Below are positions 1 through 7,948 of a DNA stretch of 14,638 nt, piece after piece; position 1 is the first letter of the stretch; the number at the start of each line of letters is the position of its first letter. The notes beneath the pieces were generated by a model. The model was not told the DNA's origin and made no database searches. It saw only the letters and a list, made by a program, of their open reading frames with translations. Source of the stretch: an uncultured Eubacteriales bacterium (GTDB lineage Bacteria; Bacillota; Clostridia; Oscillospirales; Oscillospiraceae); NCBI GenBank assembly GCA_934567745.1, contig CAKTJM010000032.1, positions 1 through 14,638 on the forward strand, in the 5' to 3' direction. The position numbers and the translations under genes are program-made.

Positions 1-4
1 AATG

Positions 5-43
5 GAAAAATGAGAAAACGGTACAGCCGAAGCTATACCGTTC
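5..43 (-). terminator. Intrinsic terminator downstream of the lipoprotein gene
   Basis: Read on the minus strand, a hairpin is formed by AACGGTA (42-36) and TACCGTT (23-17). It continues through a T-G wobble pair and AGC/GCU to a cUUCGg tetraloop (31-28), a very stable loop. The stem is followed on the minus strand by TTTTCTCATTTTT, an interrupted U-tract. It begins about 60 bases past the lipoprotein stop codon. In the plus direction the stem carries a C-A mismatch and only a CTCTCTTTCC tail, so minus-strand use is favoured. The rest of 44-103 shows nothing that I can name. Confidence 0.75.
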
Positions 44-103
44 TCTCTTTCCTCACGATGTTTTCTTATCGGGAGCTGCCTTTGGCCGGTCTTTTTTATG
101 TGC

Positions 104-364
104 TCACCGACCCGCGACGCCGTCCTCGTGGCCGTCGCGGTAGCCGTCCTCGTAGGCGGTGCGGCAGTCGTCCTCGGTGTAGAGCTTCCCGTACTGTTCC
201 TCGAAGGCACGCGTGAGCTCCTCCTCCGCGCGGCTGCGCTCGTGCTGCTTGCCCGCGATGTAGCCCTCCTGATAGACGGCGTCGATCTCCTCGTCCGACA
301 TCATCCGGCAGCCGGTCAGCAGCACCGCGCCCAGGAGCAGCACCAGTCCCAGCGTCCTGCGCAT
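104..364 (-). CDS. Small hypothetical lipoprotein with a duplicated Y-x-x-G-Y-x-x-G motif
   Basis: This is an 86-residue protein of unknown function. It starts with two arginines, then a hydrophobic stretch (residues 5-16) and the lipobox LLTGC with the lipidated cysteine at position 19. It should therefore be exported by Sec, processed by Lgt and LspA, and anchored on the outer face of the membrane. The mature part is short, charged and mainly acidic. It contains two related segments, AVYQEGYIAGKQHE (29-42) and TAYEDGYRDGHEDG (69-82), separated by a probably helical Glu/Arg-rich stretch. The start at 364 is chosen because the signal peptide begins there and a GGGGGAGG ribosome binding site lies just upstream. 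A longer in-frame GTG start at 406 adds 14 charged residues ahead of the signal and falls upstream of the predicted transcription start. The gene is transcribed divergently from glyS. I do not recognise a family. Confidence 0.8.
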   Translation of the reverse strand: MRRTLGLVLLLGAVLLTGCRMMSDEEIDAVYQEGYIAGKQHERSRAEEELTRAFEEQYGKLYTEDDCRTAYEDGYRDGHEDGVAGR

Positions 365-396
365 CGTCCTCCCCCTCTCTCTTCTCTCATCCCACC

Positions 397-425
397 ATCC
401 TACCACGGCGGACGATCGTTTTCAA
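397..425 (-). promoter_or_regulatory. Sigma-A-type promoter for the lipoprotein gene
   Basis: On the minus strand there is a -35 box TTGAAA (425-420), a 17-base spacer and a -10 box TAGGAT (402-397). Transcription would start near 390, giving a leader of about 26 bases that contains the ribosome binding site. The spacer includes the 8-base palindrome ACGATCGT (412-419). Confidence 0.65.
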
Positions 426-448
426 CAGAAATCATGGCCATTTTCTGT
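425..448. promoter_or_regulatory. Inverted repeat between divergent promoters, possible operator
   Basis: The arms ACAGAAA (425-431) and TTTCTGT (442-448) are perfect inverted repeats around a 10-base centre that itself contains ATGGCCAT (434-441). The site abuts the -35 box of the lipoprotein promoter and lies about 22 bases upstream of the glyS -35 box. A transcription factor bound here could affect one or both genes. No known binding motif is recognised, so the role is inferred from position and symmetry only. Confidence 0.3.
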
Positions 449-470
449 CTGACGTGTGTGGAGCTGTCCC

Positions 471-498
471 TTGACAGGGGGACGATTTCCGATATAAT
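471..498 (+). promoter_or_regulatory. Consensus sigma-A promoter of glyS
   Basis: The -35 box TTGACA (471-476) and -10 box TATAAT (493-498) both match the consensus exactly, with a 16-base spacer. Transcription should start near 505, leaving a leader of about 55 bases. That leader is too short for a T-box riboswitch. It contains a small GGGAAAACCC fold (510-519) and a perfect 6-bp hairpin CGCCGC/GCGGCG (521-526 with 530-535). The strong ribosome binding site AAAGGAGG is at 544-551. The -35 box is itself flanked by GTCCC (466-470) and GGGAC (479-483). Confidence 0.85.
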
Positions 499-560
499 GA
501 ATCTATTGTGGGAAAACCCCCGCCGCACCGCGGCGAGTGAAATAAAGGAGGAACCCAGTT

Positions 561-1994
561 ATGCTTTCCAACAAGGAAAAGACCATGGATAAGATCGTCG
601 CCCTCTGCAAGGGTCGAGGTTTCGTCTTCCCCGGATCCGAGATCTACGGCGGTCTCGCCAACTCCTGGGATTACGGTCCTCTGGGCGTGGAGCTGAAGAA
701 CAACGTCAAGCGCGCTTGGTGGAAGAAGTTCGTCCAGGAGTGCCGCTACAACGTCGGTCTCGACAGCGCCATCCTCATGAACCCCCAGGTCTGGGTCGCC
801 TCCGGTCACGTGGGCGGGTTCTCCGACCCCCTCATGGACTGCAAGGAGTGCAAGGAGCGCTTCCGTGCCGATAAGGTCATCGAGGACTGGTGCCAGACCA
901 ACAGCTTCGACCTGGGCCACAGCGTGGACGCCATGAGCCAGGCCGAGATGAAGACCTTCATCGACGAGCACGAGATCTGCTGCCCCTCCTGCGGTAAGCG
1001 CAACTGGACCGACATCCGTCAGTTCAACCTGATGTTCAAGACCTTCCAGGGCGTCACCGAGGACGCGAAGAATACCGTCTACCTCCGTCCCGAGACCGCA
1101 CAGGGCATCTTCGTGGACTTCCCGTCCATCCAGCGGACCACCCGCCGCAAGATCCCCTTCGGCGTCTGCCAGATCGGCAAGTCCTTCCGCAACGAGATCA
1201 CCCCGGGCAACTTCATCTTCCGCATCCGTGAGTTCGAGCAGATGGAGCTGGAGTTCTTCTGCAAGCCCGGCACCGAGCTGACCTGGTTCGCCTATTGGAA
1301 AGACTACTGCCACAAGTGGCTGCTCGACCTCGGCCTGCGCGACGACGAGCTGCGCCTGCGCGACCACGATCCCGAGGAGCTGTCCCATTACTCCAACGCC
1401 ACCACCGACTTCGAGTTCTACTTCCCCTTCGGCTGGGGCGAGCTGTGGGGCGTGGCCAGCCGCACCAACTTCGACCTGAACGCGCATCAGACCACCTCCG
1501 GCAAGGACATGACCTATTACGACGCCGAGACGAACGAGCACTACATCCCCTACGTCATCGAGCCGTCCCTCGGCGCCGACCGCGTCACCCTGGCCTTCCT
1601 CGTCGATGCCTATGACGAGGAGGTCGTCGGCCAGGACAAGAAGGGCAACGACGACGTCCGCGTCGTCATGCACCTGCATCCCGCCCTCGCGCCGTACAAG
1701 TGCGCCGTCCTGCCGCTGTCCAAGAAGCTCGGTGAGAAGGCCCAGGAGATCTGCGACATGCTCTCCAAGGACTTCATGGTCGATTACGACGAGGCCGGGT
1801 CCATCGGCAAGCGCTATCGCCGCCAGGACGAGATCGGCACCCCGTACTGCATCACCGTCGACTTCGAGACCGTCGGCGACGAAGCCACGCCCGGCGACGG
1901 CTGCGTCACCGTGCGCGACCGCGACACCATGGAGCAGGTCCGCCTGCCCATCTCCGAGCTGGTGTCCTATCTCCACGAGAAGGTGGACTTCTAA
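561..1994 (+). CDS. glyS: Glycyl-tRNA synthetase, dimeric alpha2 type
   Basis: This class II aminoacyl-tRNA synthetase charges tRNA-Gly with glycine in the cytoplasm. At 477 residues it has the usual length of the single-chain eukaryote-like form, not the alpha2beta2 GlyQ/GlyS form. The N-terminal signature [18 protein letters not shown] (25-42) is diagnostic. A zinc-ribbon insertion has C94/C97 and C141/C144. Motif 2 lies around [20 protein letters not shown] (208-227). Motif 3 is [13 protein letters not shown] (335-347) with the class II arginine R341. The anticodon-binding domain covers about residues 375-477. The start at 561 is supported by AAAGGAGG nine bases upstream. A second methionine at codon 9 has no binding site. 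The gene has its own perfect promoter and no T-box leader. Identification is secure. Confidence 0.97.
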   Translation: MLSNKEKTMDKIVALCKGRGFVFPGSEIYGGLANSWDYGPLGVELKNNVKRAWWKKFVQECRYNVGLDSAILMNPQVWVASGHVGGFSDPLMDCKECKERFRADKVIEDWCQTNSFDLGHSVDAMSQAEMKTFIDEHEICCPSCGKRNWTDIRQFNLMFKTFQGVTEDAKNTVYLRPETAQGIFVDFPSIQRTTRRKIPFGVCQIGKSFRNEITPGNFIFRIREFEQMELEFFCKPGTELTWFAYWKDYCHKWLLDLGLRDDELRLRDHDPEELSHYSNATTDFEFYFPFGWGELWGVASRTNFDLNAHQTTSGKDMTYYDAETNEHYIPYVIEPSLGADRVTLAFLVDAYDEEVVGQDKKGNDDVRVVMHLHPALAPYKCAVLPLSKKLGEKAQEICDMLSKDFMVDYDEAGSIGKRYRRQDEIGTPYCITVDFETVGDEATPGDGCVTVRDRDTMEQVRLPISELVSYLHEKVDF

Positions 1995-2018
1995 GCTCGG
2001 CTCATGCGATATGGGACG

Positions 2019-2052
2019 ACCACGCGGCGGAGGGGACCCTCCGCCGCGTGGT
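2019..2052. repeat. Perfect 15-bp GC-rich hairpin between glyS and the LTA-synthase-like pair
   Basis: The arm at 2019-2033 (ACCACGCGGCGGAGG) pairs perfectly with the arm at 2038-2052 around a GGAC loop. No U-tract follows on either strand, so it is not a canonical intrinsic terminator. It ends only four bases before the GAGGAG ribosome binding site (2057-2062) of the next gene. It could stall transcription, protect an mRNA end, or be a copy of a dispersed short palindromic element. No separate promoter is visible in 1995-2067. Confidence 0.7.
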
Positions 2053-2067
2053 GGATGAGGAGCCTCT

Positions 2068-3957
2068 ATGACGAAGAAGAACGGCAAGAAGGAAGGGAAG
2101 GCCCAGGGCCTTTCCTTCGGCTATTGCTACTGGCATGCGAAGCTCTATACGAAAAATGGCAGGGGGATCGGGCCGTATCTCTACATCGTCCCCTTCTTCC
2201 TGGCCTATCTCGTCCTCGACGTCACGCTCCGCTACACCTATCGCGGGGCGGGGCTGGTCGGCGTGCGCTATCTGCCGGCGTGTCTGTTCACCCTCGGCTG
2301 GGCGCTGCTGCTGGCGGGGCTGGTCTTCGTACTGCCGAAGGTCCCGCGCTGGTTCGTGCGGTGCGTGCCGTTGGTGACCTGCGTGGTCCTGGCCGTGACC
2401 CACAGCGGGTTCATGAGCATGTTCGGCCGCTTCTTCTCCTTCTCGGTCCTGTCCTTCGGCGGGACGGGCGAGTTCTTCAAGGCGGACTACATCCACATCG
2501 ACTGGCACGTCGTCGCGGGCTGCACGGTGACGGTGCTGCTCATGATGACGTCCGGGCGGCTCCTCCAGGTCCTGCCGCCGCGGCCAGTCAAGCGGTCCGT
2601 CCTGGCGGGGCTGGCCGCGTGCCTGTGCGGCCTGGGGCTGGTCGTCTTCACCCATGTGCACTGGTTCCCCACCATCGACACCGTCATCTGGGAGAACTCC
2701 GCCGAGGACGCGCCCGCCGCGGCCTATCAGGACTACCACGACACGACCGACGCCCTCATGGTCTCCGGCCTGTACCAGTACACCGTCCGCGACCTCTGGA
2801 TGCAGCTGCGCCCCTCCGCCACGATGAGCGAGAGCGACCGCGCGCAGGTGGACAGCTACGTCGCCTCCTATGAGGCGCAGCAGGTCCGCACCGACTACCG
2901 CGGGGCGCTGGCCGGGAAGAACGTCATCATGGTCCAGCTCGAGGCCACCGACACCTGGATGCTCTGCCCCGAGTACATGCCGAACCTCGCCAAGCTCAAG
3001 AGCGAGGCGCTGGTCTTCTCGAACCATTTCACCCCGGCCTACATCTCCGCCGGGACCTTCAATACGGAGTTCATCGTGAACACCGGCCTGCTGCCCGCCA
3101 CGGGCGGCATCAGCACCGCCGTCTACACCCGCGACGACTACCCCTATTCCATGGCGAGCCTCTTCGGGAAGGCTGGGTACACCGCCCGCTCCTTCCACAA
3201 CAGCGAGGGGGACGTCTACGACCGCGGGACGATCCACCCGAACCTCGGCTACGAGCGCTACGTCAGCGGCGGGGACATGGGGATGGCGGACTATCAGATG
3301 GACCGTTACCTCATCCATGGCTTCGACGAGATGACGGAGAGCGAGCCGTTCTTCAGCTTCGTCATCACCTACTCCGCCCACGGGCCGTACCGCGAGGACA
3401 GCTCGATCTATCAGGCGAACGCCGCCGCCGCCCAGGCCGCGGCCAAGCGGACCGACGGGAACTACGTCTACGCCGTGGCGGGCGCCATGGAGACGGACCG
3501 GTTCATCGGCGAGCTGGTCGATCGACTCACGGAGAAGGGGCTGCTGGACGACACCGTCCTCATCTTCTACGCCGACCACTACGACTATTACATGATGGAC
3601 GACGCGCTCAACATGGAGATCAAGGGCGCGGAGAACATGGACATGCTCCAGCACACGGACTTCTTCATCTGGTCGCGCGACCTCGCGCCCCAGACGATCG
3701 ACAAGGTCACCTCCTCCGTCGATGTGCTGCCGACCGTGGCGGAGCTGTTCGCGCTGGACACCTCCGGGGCCTTCCTCGTGGGGCATGACGCGCTCTCGCC
3801 CTTCGGCGGCGGGTACGTCTTCTTCTCCAGCGGGGCCTGGTACGACGGCGACCGCTATTGGCCCGCCGGATCCGCCGGGGACGCGCGCCGCAGCACGGAG
3901 ATCGCGTCCCTCGTGAGTCTGAGCAACAAGGTATTGGCAGGGAACTATTATGGCTGA
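2068..3957 (+). CDS. LTA-synthase-family membrane phosphoglycerol transferase, copy 1
   Basis: This 629-residue membrane protein belongs to the LtaS branch of the alkaline phosphatase/sulfatase superfamily. Family members transfer glycerol phosphate from phosphatidylglycerol to build or decorate lipoteichoic acid on the outer membrane face. About five transmembrane segments are seen (roughly 36-54, 68-88, 98-116, 147-165, 178-196), followed by an extracellular catalytic domain from about 280. Visible active-site features are VQLEATD (E292, metal), SAGTFNTEF with the presumed nucleophile T330, YSAHGPY (H438) and YADHYDYY (D503, H504). The segment RSFHNSEGDVYDRG (375-388) matches the family's substrate-side loop. 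The start follows GAGGAG at six bases. The stop overlaps the next gene by eight bases, which suggests translational coupling. The exact polymer made is not deducible. Another phosphoglycerol- or phosphoethanolamine-type transferase is possible. Confidence 0.88.
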   Translation: MTKKNGKKEGKAQGLSFGYCYWHAKLYTKNGRGIGPYLYIVPFFLAYLVLDVTLRYTYRGAGLVGVRYLPACLFTLGWALLLAGLVFVLPKVPRWFVRCVPLVTCVVLAVTHSGFMSMFGRFFSFSVLSFGGTGEFFKADYIHIDWHVVAGCTVTVLLMMTSGRLLQVLPPRPVKRSVLAGLAACLCGLGLVVFTHVHWFPTIDTVIWENSAEDAPAAAYQDYHDTTDALMVSGLYQYTVRDLWMQLRPSATMSESDRAQVDSYVASYEAQQVRTDYRGALAGKNVIMVQLEATDTWMLCPEYMPNLAKLKSEALVFSNHFTPAYISAGTFNTEFIVNTGLLPATGGISTAVYTRDDYPYSMASLFGKAGYTARSFHNSEGDVYDRGTIHPNLGYERYVSGGDMGMADYQMDRYLIHGFDEMTESEPFFSFVITYSAHGPYREDSSIYQANAAAAQAAAKRTDGNYVYAVAGAMETDRFIGELVDRLTEKGLLDDTVLIFYADHYDYYMMDDALNMEIKGAENMDMLQHTDFFIWSRDLAPQTIDKVTSSVDVLPTVAELFALDTSGAFLVGHDALSPFGGGYVFFSSGAWYDGDRYWPAGSAGDARRSTEIASLVSLSNKVLAGNYYG

Positions 3958-5716
3958 CACGAAAACCAGGGGCCGCCGCCTACCGCGGCGGGCGGCCCTG
4001 ACCGGGATCCTCCTGCTCGTCATCGGGCTGGTCTTCTCCGGCTTCTCTCTCTCGCTCGGCGGGGACCAGGTGCAGTGGGGCCCGGTCCTCTTCGCGCTGA
4101 ACACGCTGCCCGTCCTGCTGTGTCTGGCCTTCCTTTGGCTGGTCACGGGGTGGGCCTGGCTCTCCTGCGCCGTCACGGGGACGCTGCTGTTCCTGCTGAC
4201 CGGGGCGAACTACTTCCTGCTCATCTACCGCAGCACCCCCATGCTCTGGTCCACCCTGTTCAACGTCCGCGAGGGGTTCCAGATCGCCAAGCAGTACGAC
4301 ACGACCTTCACCCCCCTCATGTGGGCGTTCATCGGCTTTATCGCCGCCGCGACGGTGGTGCTGCTGCTCATCGGGCGGGGGCGGCCCGGCGCGCTCGGGC
4401 GGCTGCTCGGCGTGACCGCCGCGGGCATGCTGCTGTTGGGGACCTTCCAGTTCCTCTATCCCGACGACGACCTGTATACGTCCCTGGCCGGGGACGCCGC
4501 CAAGGACGAGACGAGCGCCTATATGGCCTGCGGCGTCGTCTATCCCTTCCTGCACAGCGCGGGGGACTACTACGCCTCCTCCGCCACCTATGACGAGCGC
4601 GCCGTGCGGGCCTACTACAACCAGTATCAGGACGCCGCGATTCCGGCCGACCGGAAGGTCGATCTGGTCGGCATCCAGCTGGAGGCCTTCACGGACCTGA
4701 CCCTCTTCGACATCGAGGGCATCTCGCCGGACGTCTACCGCGACTTCCACGAGCTCCAGGCCCGGAGCATCTCCGGCACCCTGGTGACCGATGTCTTCGC
4801 GGGCGGCACCGCGGAGACGGAGTGGGCCGTCCTGACCGGCGGCAACCAGCACGGGGACTTCAAGCAGAAGACCGACTCCGTCGCCTGGTACCTCAAGGGG
4901 CAGGGCTACGCCACCAGCGGCGGGCACCCCAGCCATGAGTGGTTCTACGGCCGCGTCACGGCGAACAGGAGCCTCGGCTTCGACGAGTACCTCTTCATGG
5001 AGAACTATTACAACAGGTATTCCGACGAGGACGTCTGCTACGACGACGTCTTCTTCCCGGACCTCCAGCAGCGGCTGAGCGACCATTTCGCGACGGAAAA
5101 CGCGCCGCTGTTCTCCTTCAACGTGACCTATCAGGGGCACGGGCCGTACAACACGGAGCAGACCTATTGGGGCGAGTCGTTCTGCACGGGCGACTACGAC
5201 GCCGACATCCGCTATGCGCTGAACAACTACCTCTACCTCATGCAGGACACGAGCCAGCGCCTGCTGGCCCTGACCGAATGGCTCGACGGGCTGGACCGGC
5301 CGGTGGTCCTCTTCCTCTACGGCGACCACAAGCCGTGGATGGGCAGCCAGGGCAGCTTCTACGAGCGGCTCGGGATCAGCCTCGACACCACCACGGAGCA
5401 GGGGTTCCTGAACTATTACACCACTTGGTACGTCATCTGGGCCAACCAGAGCGCCAAGGCCGTCCTGGGCAACGACTTCGTGGGCGAGGGCCCGATGCTC
5501 TCCGCCTGCTTCCTGATGGACGAGGTCTTCCAGCAGTGCGGCTGGACCGGCTCGGCCTATATGCAGGCCCAGCGCCCCGTCGCCGAGGCCCTGCCCGTCC
5601 TGCACACGACCGGCTGGTGCGAGGAGGGCGGCGTGCTCACCCACGAGCCGTCCGAGGCCTCCCAGCGCCTGATCGATCAGTTCCAGAACGTCTCCCTGTA
5701 CGACCGGACACGGTAA
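3950..5716 (+). CDS. LTA-synthase-family membrane phosphoglycerol transferase, copy 2
   Basis: This 588-residue protein has the same fold as its upstream neighbour but is clearly diverged from it. A basic N-terminus (RGRRLPRR) is followed by about five transmembrane segments (roughly 16-34, 46-67, 70-92, 124-142, 150-168) and an external catalytic domain from about 236. Active-site features are GIQLEAF (E245), AGGTAETEW with the presumed nucleophile T287, YQGHGPY (H397) and YGDHKPWMG (D459, H460). The motif GGHPSHEWFYGR (324-335) corresponds to the histidine/tryptophan loop of LtaS. The ATG lies inside the last codons of the preceding gene (eight-base overlap), with GCAGGGA upstream. The pair could split work between a primase and a polymerase, as known for LtaP/LtaS in Listeria, or act on different acceptors. 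That division of labour is inference. Confidence 0.88.
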   Translation: MADTKTRGRRLPRRAALTGILLLVIGLVFSGFSLSLGGDQVQWGPVLFALNTLPVLLCLAFLWLVTGWAWLSCAVTGTLLFLLTGANYFLLIYRSTPMLWSTLFNVREGFQIAKQYDTTFTPLMWAFIGFIAAATVVLLLIGRGRPGALGRLLGVTAAGMLLLGTFQFLYPDDDLYTSLAGDAAKDETSAYMACGVVYPFLHSAGDYYASSATYDERAVRAYYNQYQDAAIPADRKVDLVGIQLEAFTDLTLFDIEGISPDVYRDFHELQARSISGTLVTDVFAGGTAETEWAVLTGGNQHGDFKQKTDSVAWYLKGQGYATSGGHPSHEWFYGRVTANRSLGFDEYLFMENYYNRYSDEDVCYDDVFFPDLQQRLSDHFATENAPLFSFNVTYQGHGPYNTEQTYWGESFCTGDYDADIRYALNNYLYLMQDTSQRLLALTEWLDGLDRPVVLFLYGDHKPWMGSQGSFYERLGISLDTTTEQGFLNYYTTWYVIWANQSAKAVLGNDFVGEGPMLSACFLMDEVFQQCGWTGSAYMQAQRPVAEALPVLHTTGWCEEGGVLTHEPSEASQRLIDQFQNVSLYDRTR

Positions 5717-5756
5717 AGCCCGTTTTTCGGGGCGATCCGCTGGGAATATCGCACAA

Positions 5757-5791
5757 AAAGCCGCGCCCGCTCTTGTAGCGGGGGCGGCTTT
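5757..5791 (+). terminator. Terminator-like hairpin after the LTA-synthase-like pair
   Basis: The arms 5757-5771 (AAAGCCGCGCCCGCT) and 5777-5791 (AGCGGGGGCGGCTTT) pair over 15 positions with one G-G mismatch and a CTTGT loop. An A-run precedes the stem (5755-5759) and a T-run ends it (5789-5791), the usual form of an intrinsic terminator. It lies 40 bases past the preceding stop, and the next gene begins about 70 bases later. The U-tract beyond the stem is poor (GTGG), so efficiency is uncertain. Confidence 0.6.
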
Positions 5792-5818
5792 GTGGTATCC
5801 TGTACGTTGTGAGATTAT
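5790..5818 (+). promoter_or_regulatory. Weak candidate promoter for recJ
   Basis: TTGTGG (5790-5795) and GATTAT (5813-5818) are separated by 17 bases and would start transcription near 5825. An alternative is the extended -10 element TGGTATCCT (5793-5801). Both matches are partial. A promoter is expected here because a terminator-like hairpin lies immediately upstream, but the choice of boxes is tentative. Confidence 0.3.
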
Positions 5819-5860
5819 TTGGTTTTTTCCCACGGAAAGAGCCCGGCATGAGGAGTCAGC

Positions 5861-7948
5861 ATGAAGTATCAGCAGTGGAACATCACCAAGCGGCCAAAGG
5901 AGATCTACGACGCCATGCGGGCACAGGGCGTGCCCGCACTGGTGGCGGCGACGCTGAGCGCCCGCGGCCTGACCACGGTCGAGGAGGCCCGAGACCTGCT
6001 CAGCAGCGGCAAGCGCCAGCTCCAGGATCCGCGGCTCATGCGCGACATGGACCGCGCCGTCGAGCGGATCGGGCGCGCCCTGCGCGACGGGGAGCGGATC
6101 GCGGTCTACGGCGACTATGACGTGGACGGGATCACCTCCACCTGCCTGCTGACCCACTATCTGCGCAGCTGCGGCGCGGACGTGTGCTACCACATCCCCG
6201 ACCGGCTCACCGAGGGCTACGGCATGAACATCGGCGCCGTCGAGGAGCTCTCCCACACCGGCGTGAGCCTGATCATCACCGTGGACTGCGGCATCACCGC
6301 CATCGAGGAGGTCGCCTACGCCGCCGCGCTGGGCATCGACGTCGTCGTCACGGACCACCACGAGTGCAAGGAGACCCTGCCGGCCGCCGTGGCCGTGGTG
6401 GACCCGCACCGCCGCGACTGCCCCTATCCCTTCAAGGACCTCGCCGGGGTCGGCGTGGCGCTCAAGCTCGTCATGGCCCTCGGCGGGCCGGAGCGGGCCG
6501 AGGCCCTGTTCGCGGAGTACGCGGACCTGGCCGCCGTCGGCACCGTCGCCGACGTGATGAAGCTCCTCGGCGAGAACCGGACGATCGTCCGCGTCGGCCT
6601 GCAGCACCTGCGCCAGACCCGCCGCCGCGGGCTGTACGCCCTCATGCTGGAGGCCGGGACCCTCAGCCGCCCCGTCAACTCCACCGCCGTGGGCTACTGC
6701 CTGTCCCCGCGCATCAACGCCGCGGGGCGCATGGGCTGCGCCGACGTCGCCGCCGAGCTGATCCTCACCGACGACGCCCGCCGCGCCGAGCGGCTCTCCC
6801 ACGAGCTGTGCGAGCTCAACCGCTTCCGCCAGACCGTGGAGCTGGACATCTTCGAGCAGTGCGCCGCGCGCCTGGCCGAGGAGGGGCACCACGACTGCAT
6901 CGTCCTGGCCGACCACAGCTGGCACCAGGGCGTCGTCGGCATCGTCGCCTCGCGGCTGAGCGAGCAGTTCGCCTGCCCCGTGTTCATGATCTGCCTCCAG
7001 GAGGACGGCAAGGGCAAGGGCTCCTGCCGGTCCTACGGCGGCTTCAACCTCTTCTGCGCGCTCGAGCAGTGCGCGGACCTGCTGGAGGGCTACGGCGGCC
7101 ACGCGCTGGCGGCCGGGTTCTCCATCCGGGAGGAGAACATCGACGCCTTCCGCGTGCGCATGGAGGACATCGTCCGCGAGGAGACCGGCGGCGAGCAGAT
7201 GGTCTCCACCCTCCACATCGACGGCGAGATCGAGAACGCCGCCAGCCTCACGCTGGAGGAGGTCCAGGCGCTGGACATGCTCGAGCCGTACGGCGCGGGC
7301 AACCCCAAGCCCGTCTTCTCCCTCTCGGGGGTCACGGTCACCTGCCTGTCCGACGTGGGCGGCGGGCGGCACCTGAAGCTGCGCGCCAGCCGCGACGGCC
7401 GGACCCTCGACATGATCTTCTTCTCCGCCACCCGCGCCAAGGCCGGCCTGGCCGTCGGCGACCGCGCGGACGTGGCGTTCTACCCCCAGATCAACGAGTT
7501 CCGCGGCGCGCGGACCGTCCAGCTCAACCTGGTGGACCTGCGCCCCGCCCGGTCGCCGGAGCAGGAGCAGGAGCTCGCGCTCTACCGCCACTATCGCGGC
7601 GGCGGCACCGTCACCGCCTGCCAGGCCCGGACGATGATCCCCGGCCGCGACGAGTTCGCCGCCCTCTGGCACTATCTCGCCAGCCGCAGCGGCGAGATCA
7701 CGGACACCCCCGTCCGCCTGGCCCGCCGCGTCTCCCAGGAGGGCGAGGTGCGGGAGTCCGTCCTGCGGACCCTCGTCTGCCTCGACGTGCTCGAGCAGCT
7801 CGGCCTGGTCAAGCTCCGCGAGGAGGAGAACGGCCGCCTGCGCGTGCGGCTGGTCCGCCGCCGGGGCGGCGGGAAGGTGGACCTCTACAAGGCCCCGCTG
7901 ATCCAGGAGCTCCAGGCCATCGCCTGGGACCGGGAGGAGGAAGCATGA
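5861..7948 (+). CDS. recJ: Single-stranded-DNA-specific exonuclease RecJ
   Basis: RecJ degrades single-stranded DNA 5' to 3' during recombinational and mismatch repair. The protein has 695 residues. The DHH phosphoesterase core shows GDYDVDG (84-90; D85, D87, D89), VDCGIT (141-146), TDHHE (164-168) and VGTVADV (226-232). The DHHA1 domain shows SWHQGVVGIVASRL (353-366) and YGGHALAAGF (411-420). A nucleic-acid-binding OB domain follows at about 445-560. A C-terminal extension (about 570-695) looks like a helical, possibly winged-helix, module, as in many clostridial RecJ proteins. All metal-binding motifs are intact. AGGAG five bases before the ATG fixes the start. It is followed after 72 bases by rel. 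The usual Bacillota order recJ-apt-rel lacks apt here. Confidence 0.96.
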   Translation: MKYQQWNITKRPKEIYDAMRAQGVPALVAATLSARGLTTVEEARDLLSSGKRQLQDPRLMRDMDRAVERIGRALRDGERIAVYGDYDVDGITSTCLLTHYLRSCGADVCYHIPDRLTEGYGMNIGAVEELSHTGVSLIITVDCGITAIEEVAYAAALGIDVVVTDHHECKETLPAAVAVVDPHRRDCPYPFKDLAGVGVALKLVMALGGPERAEALFAEYADLAAVGTVADVMKLLGENRTIVRVGLQHLRQTRRRGLYALMLEAGTLSRPVNSTAVGYCLSPRINAAGRMGCADVAAELILTDDARRAERLSHELCELNRFRQTVELDIFEQCAARLAEEGHHDCIVLADHSWHQGVVGIVASRLSEQFACPVFMICLQEDGKGKGSCRSYGGFNLFCALEQCADLLEGYGGHALAAGFSIREENIDAFRVRMEDIVREETGGEQMVSTLHIDGEIENAASLTLEEVQALDMLEPYGAGNPKPVFSLSGVTVTCLSDVGGGRHLKLRASRDGRTLDMIFFSATRAKAGLAVGDRADVAFYPQINEFRGARTVQLNLVDLRPARSPEQEQELALYRHYRGGGTVTACQARTMIPGRDEFAALWHYLASRSGEITDTPVRLARRVSQEGEVRESVLRTLVCLDVLEQLGLVKLREEENGRLRVRLVRRRGGGKVDLYKAPLIQELQAIAWDREEEA

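Noticed and set aside
71..98. Possible plus-strand terminator ending in CTTTTTT
   Set aside because: The potential stem (AGCTGCC with GGCCGGT) has two mismatches in seven pairs and is too weak. The T-run alone is not evidence.
98..592. Plus-strand open frame across the lipoprotein gene and the glyS promoter
   Set aside because: It overlaps the convincing minus-strand lipoprotein, two promoters and the glyS start, and has no ribosome binding site or recognisable protein features.
2002..4176. Long minus-strand open frame opposite the first LTA-synthase-like gene
   Set aside because: It is a shadow frame, His-, Glu- and Arg-rich with low complexity, and crosses a gene boundary and a hairpin. 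No protein family is recognisable.
3980..7672. Very long open frame on the minus strand (1230 codons), opposite the second LTA-synthase-like gene and recJ
   Set aside because: It lies antisense to genes with clear catalytic motifs. Its composition (rich in Val, Ala, Gly, Asp, His, Leu) is what high-G+C coding DNA gives when read backwards. It has no ribosome binding site or recognisable domain.
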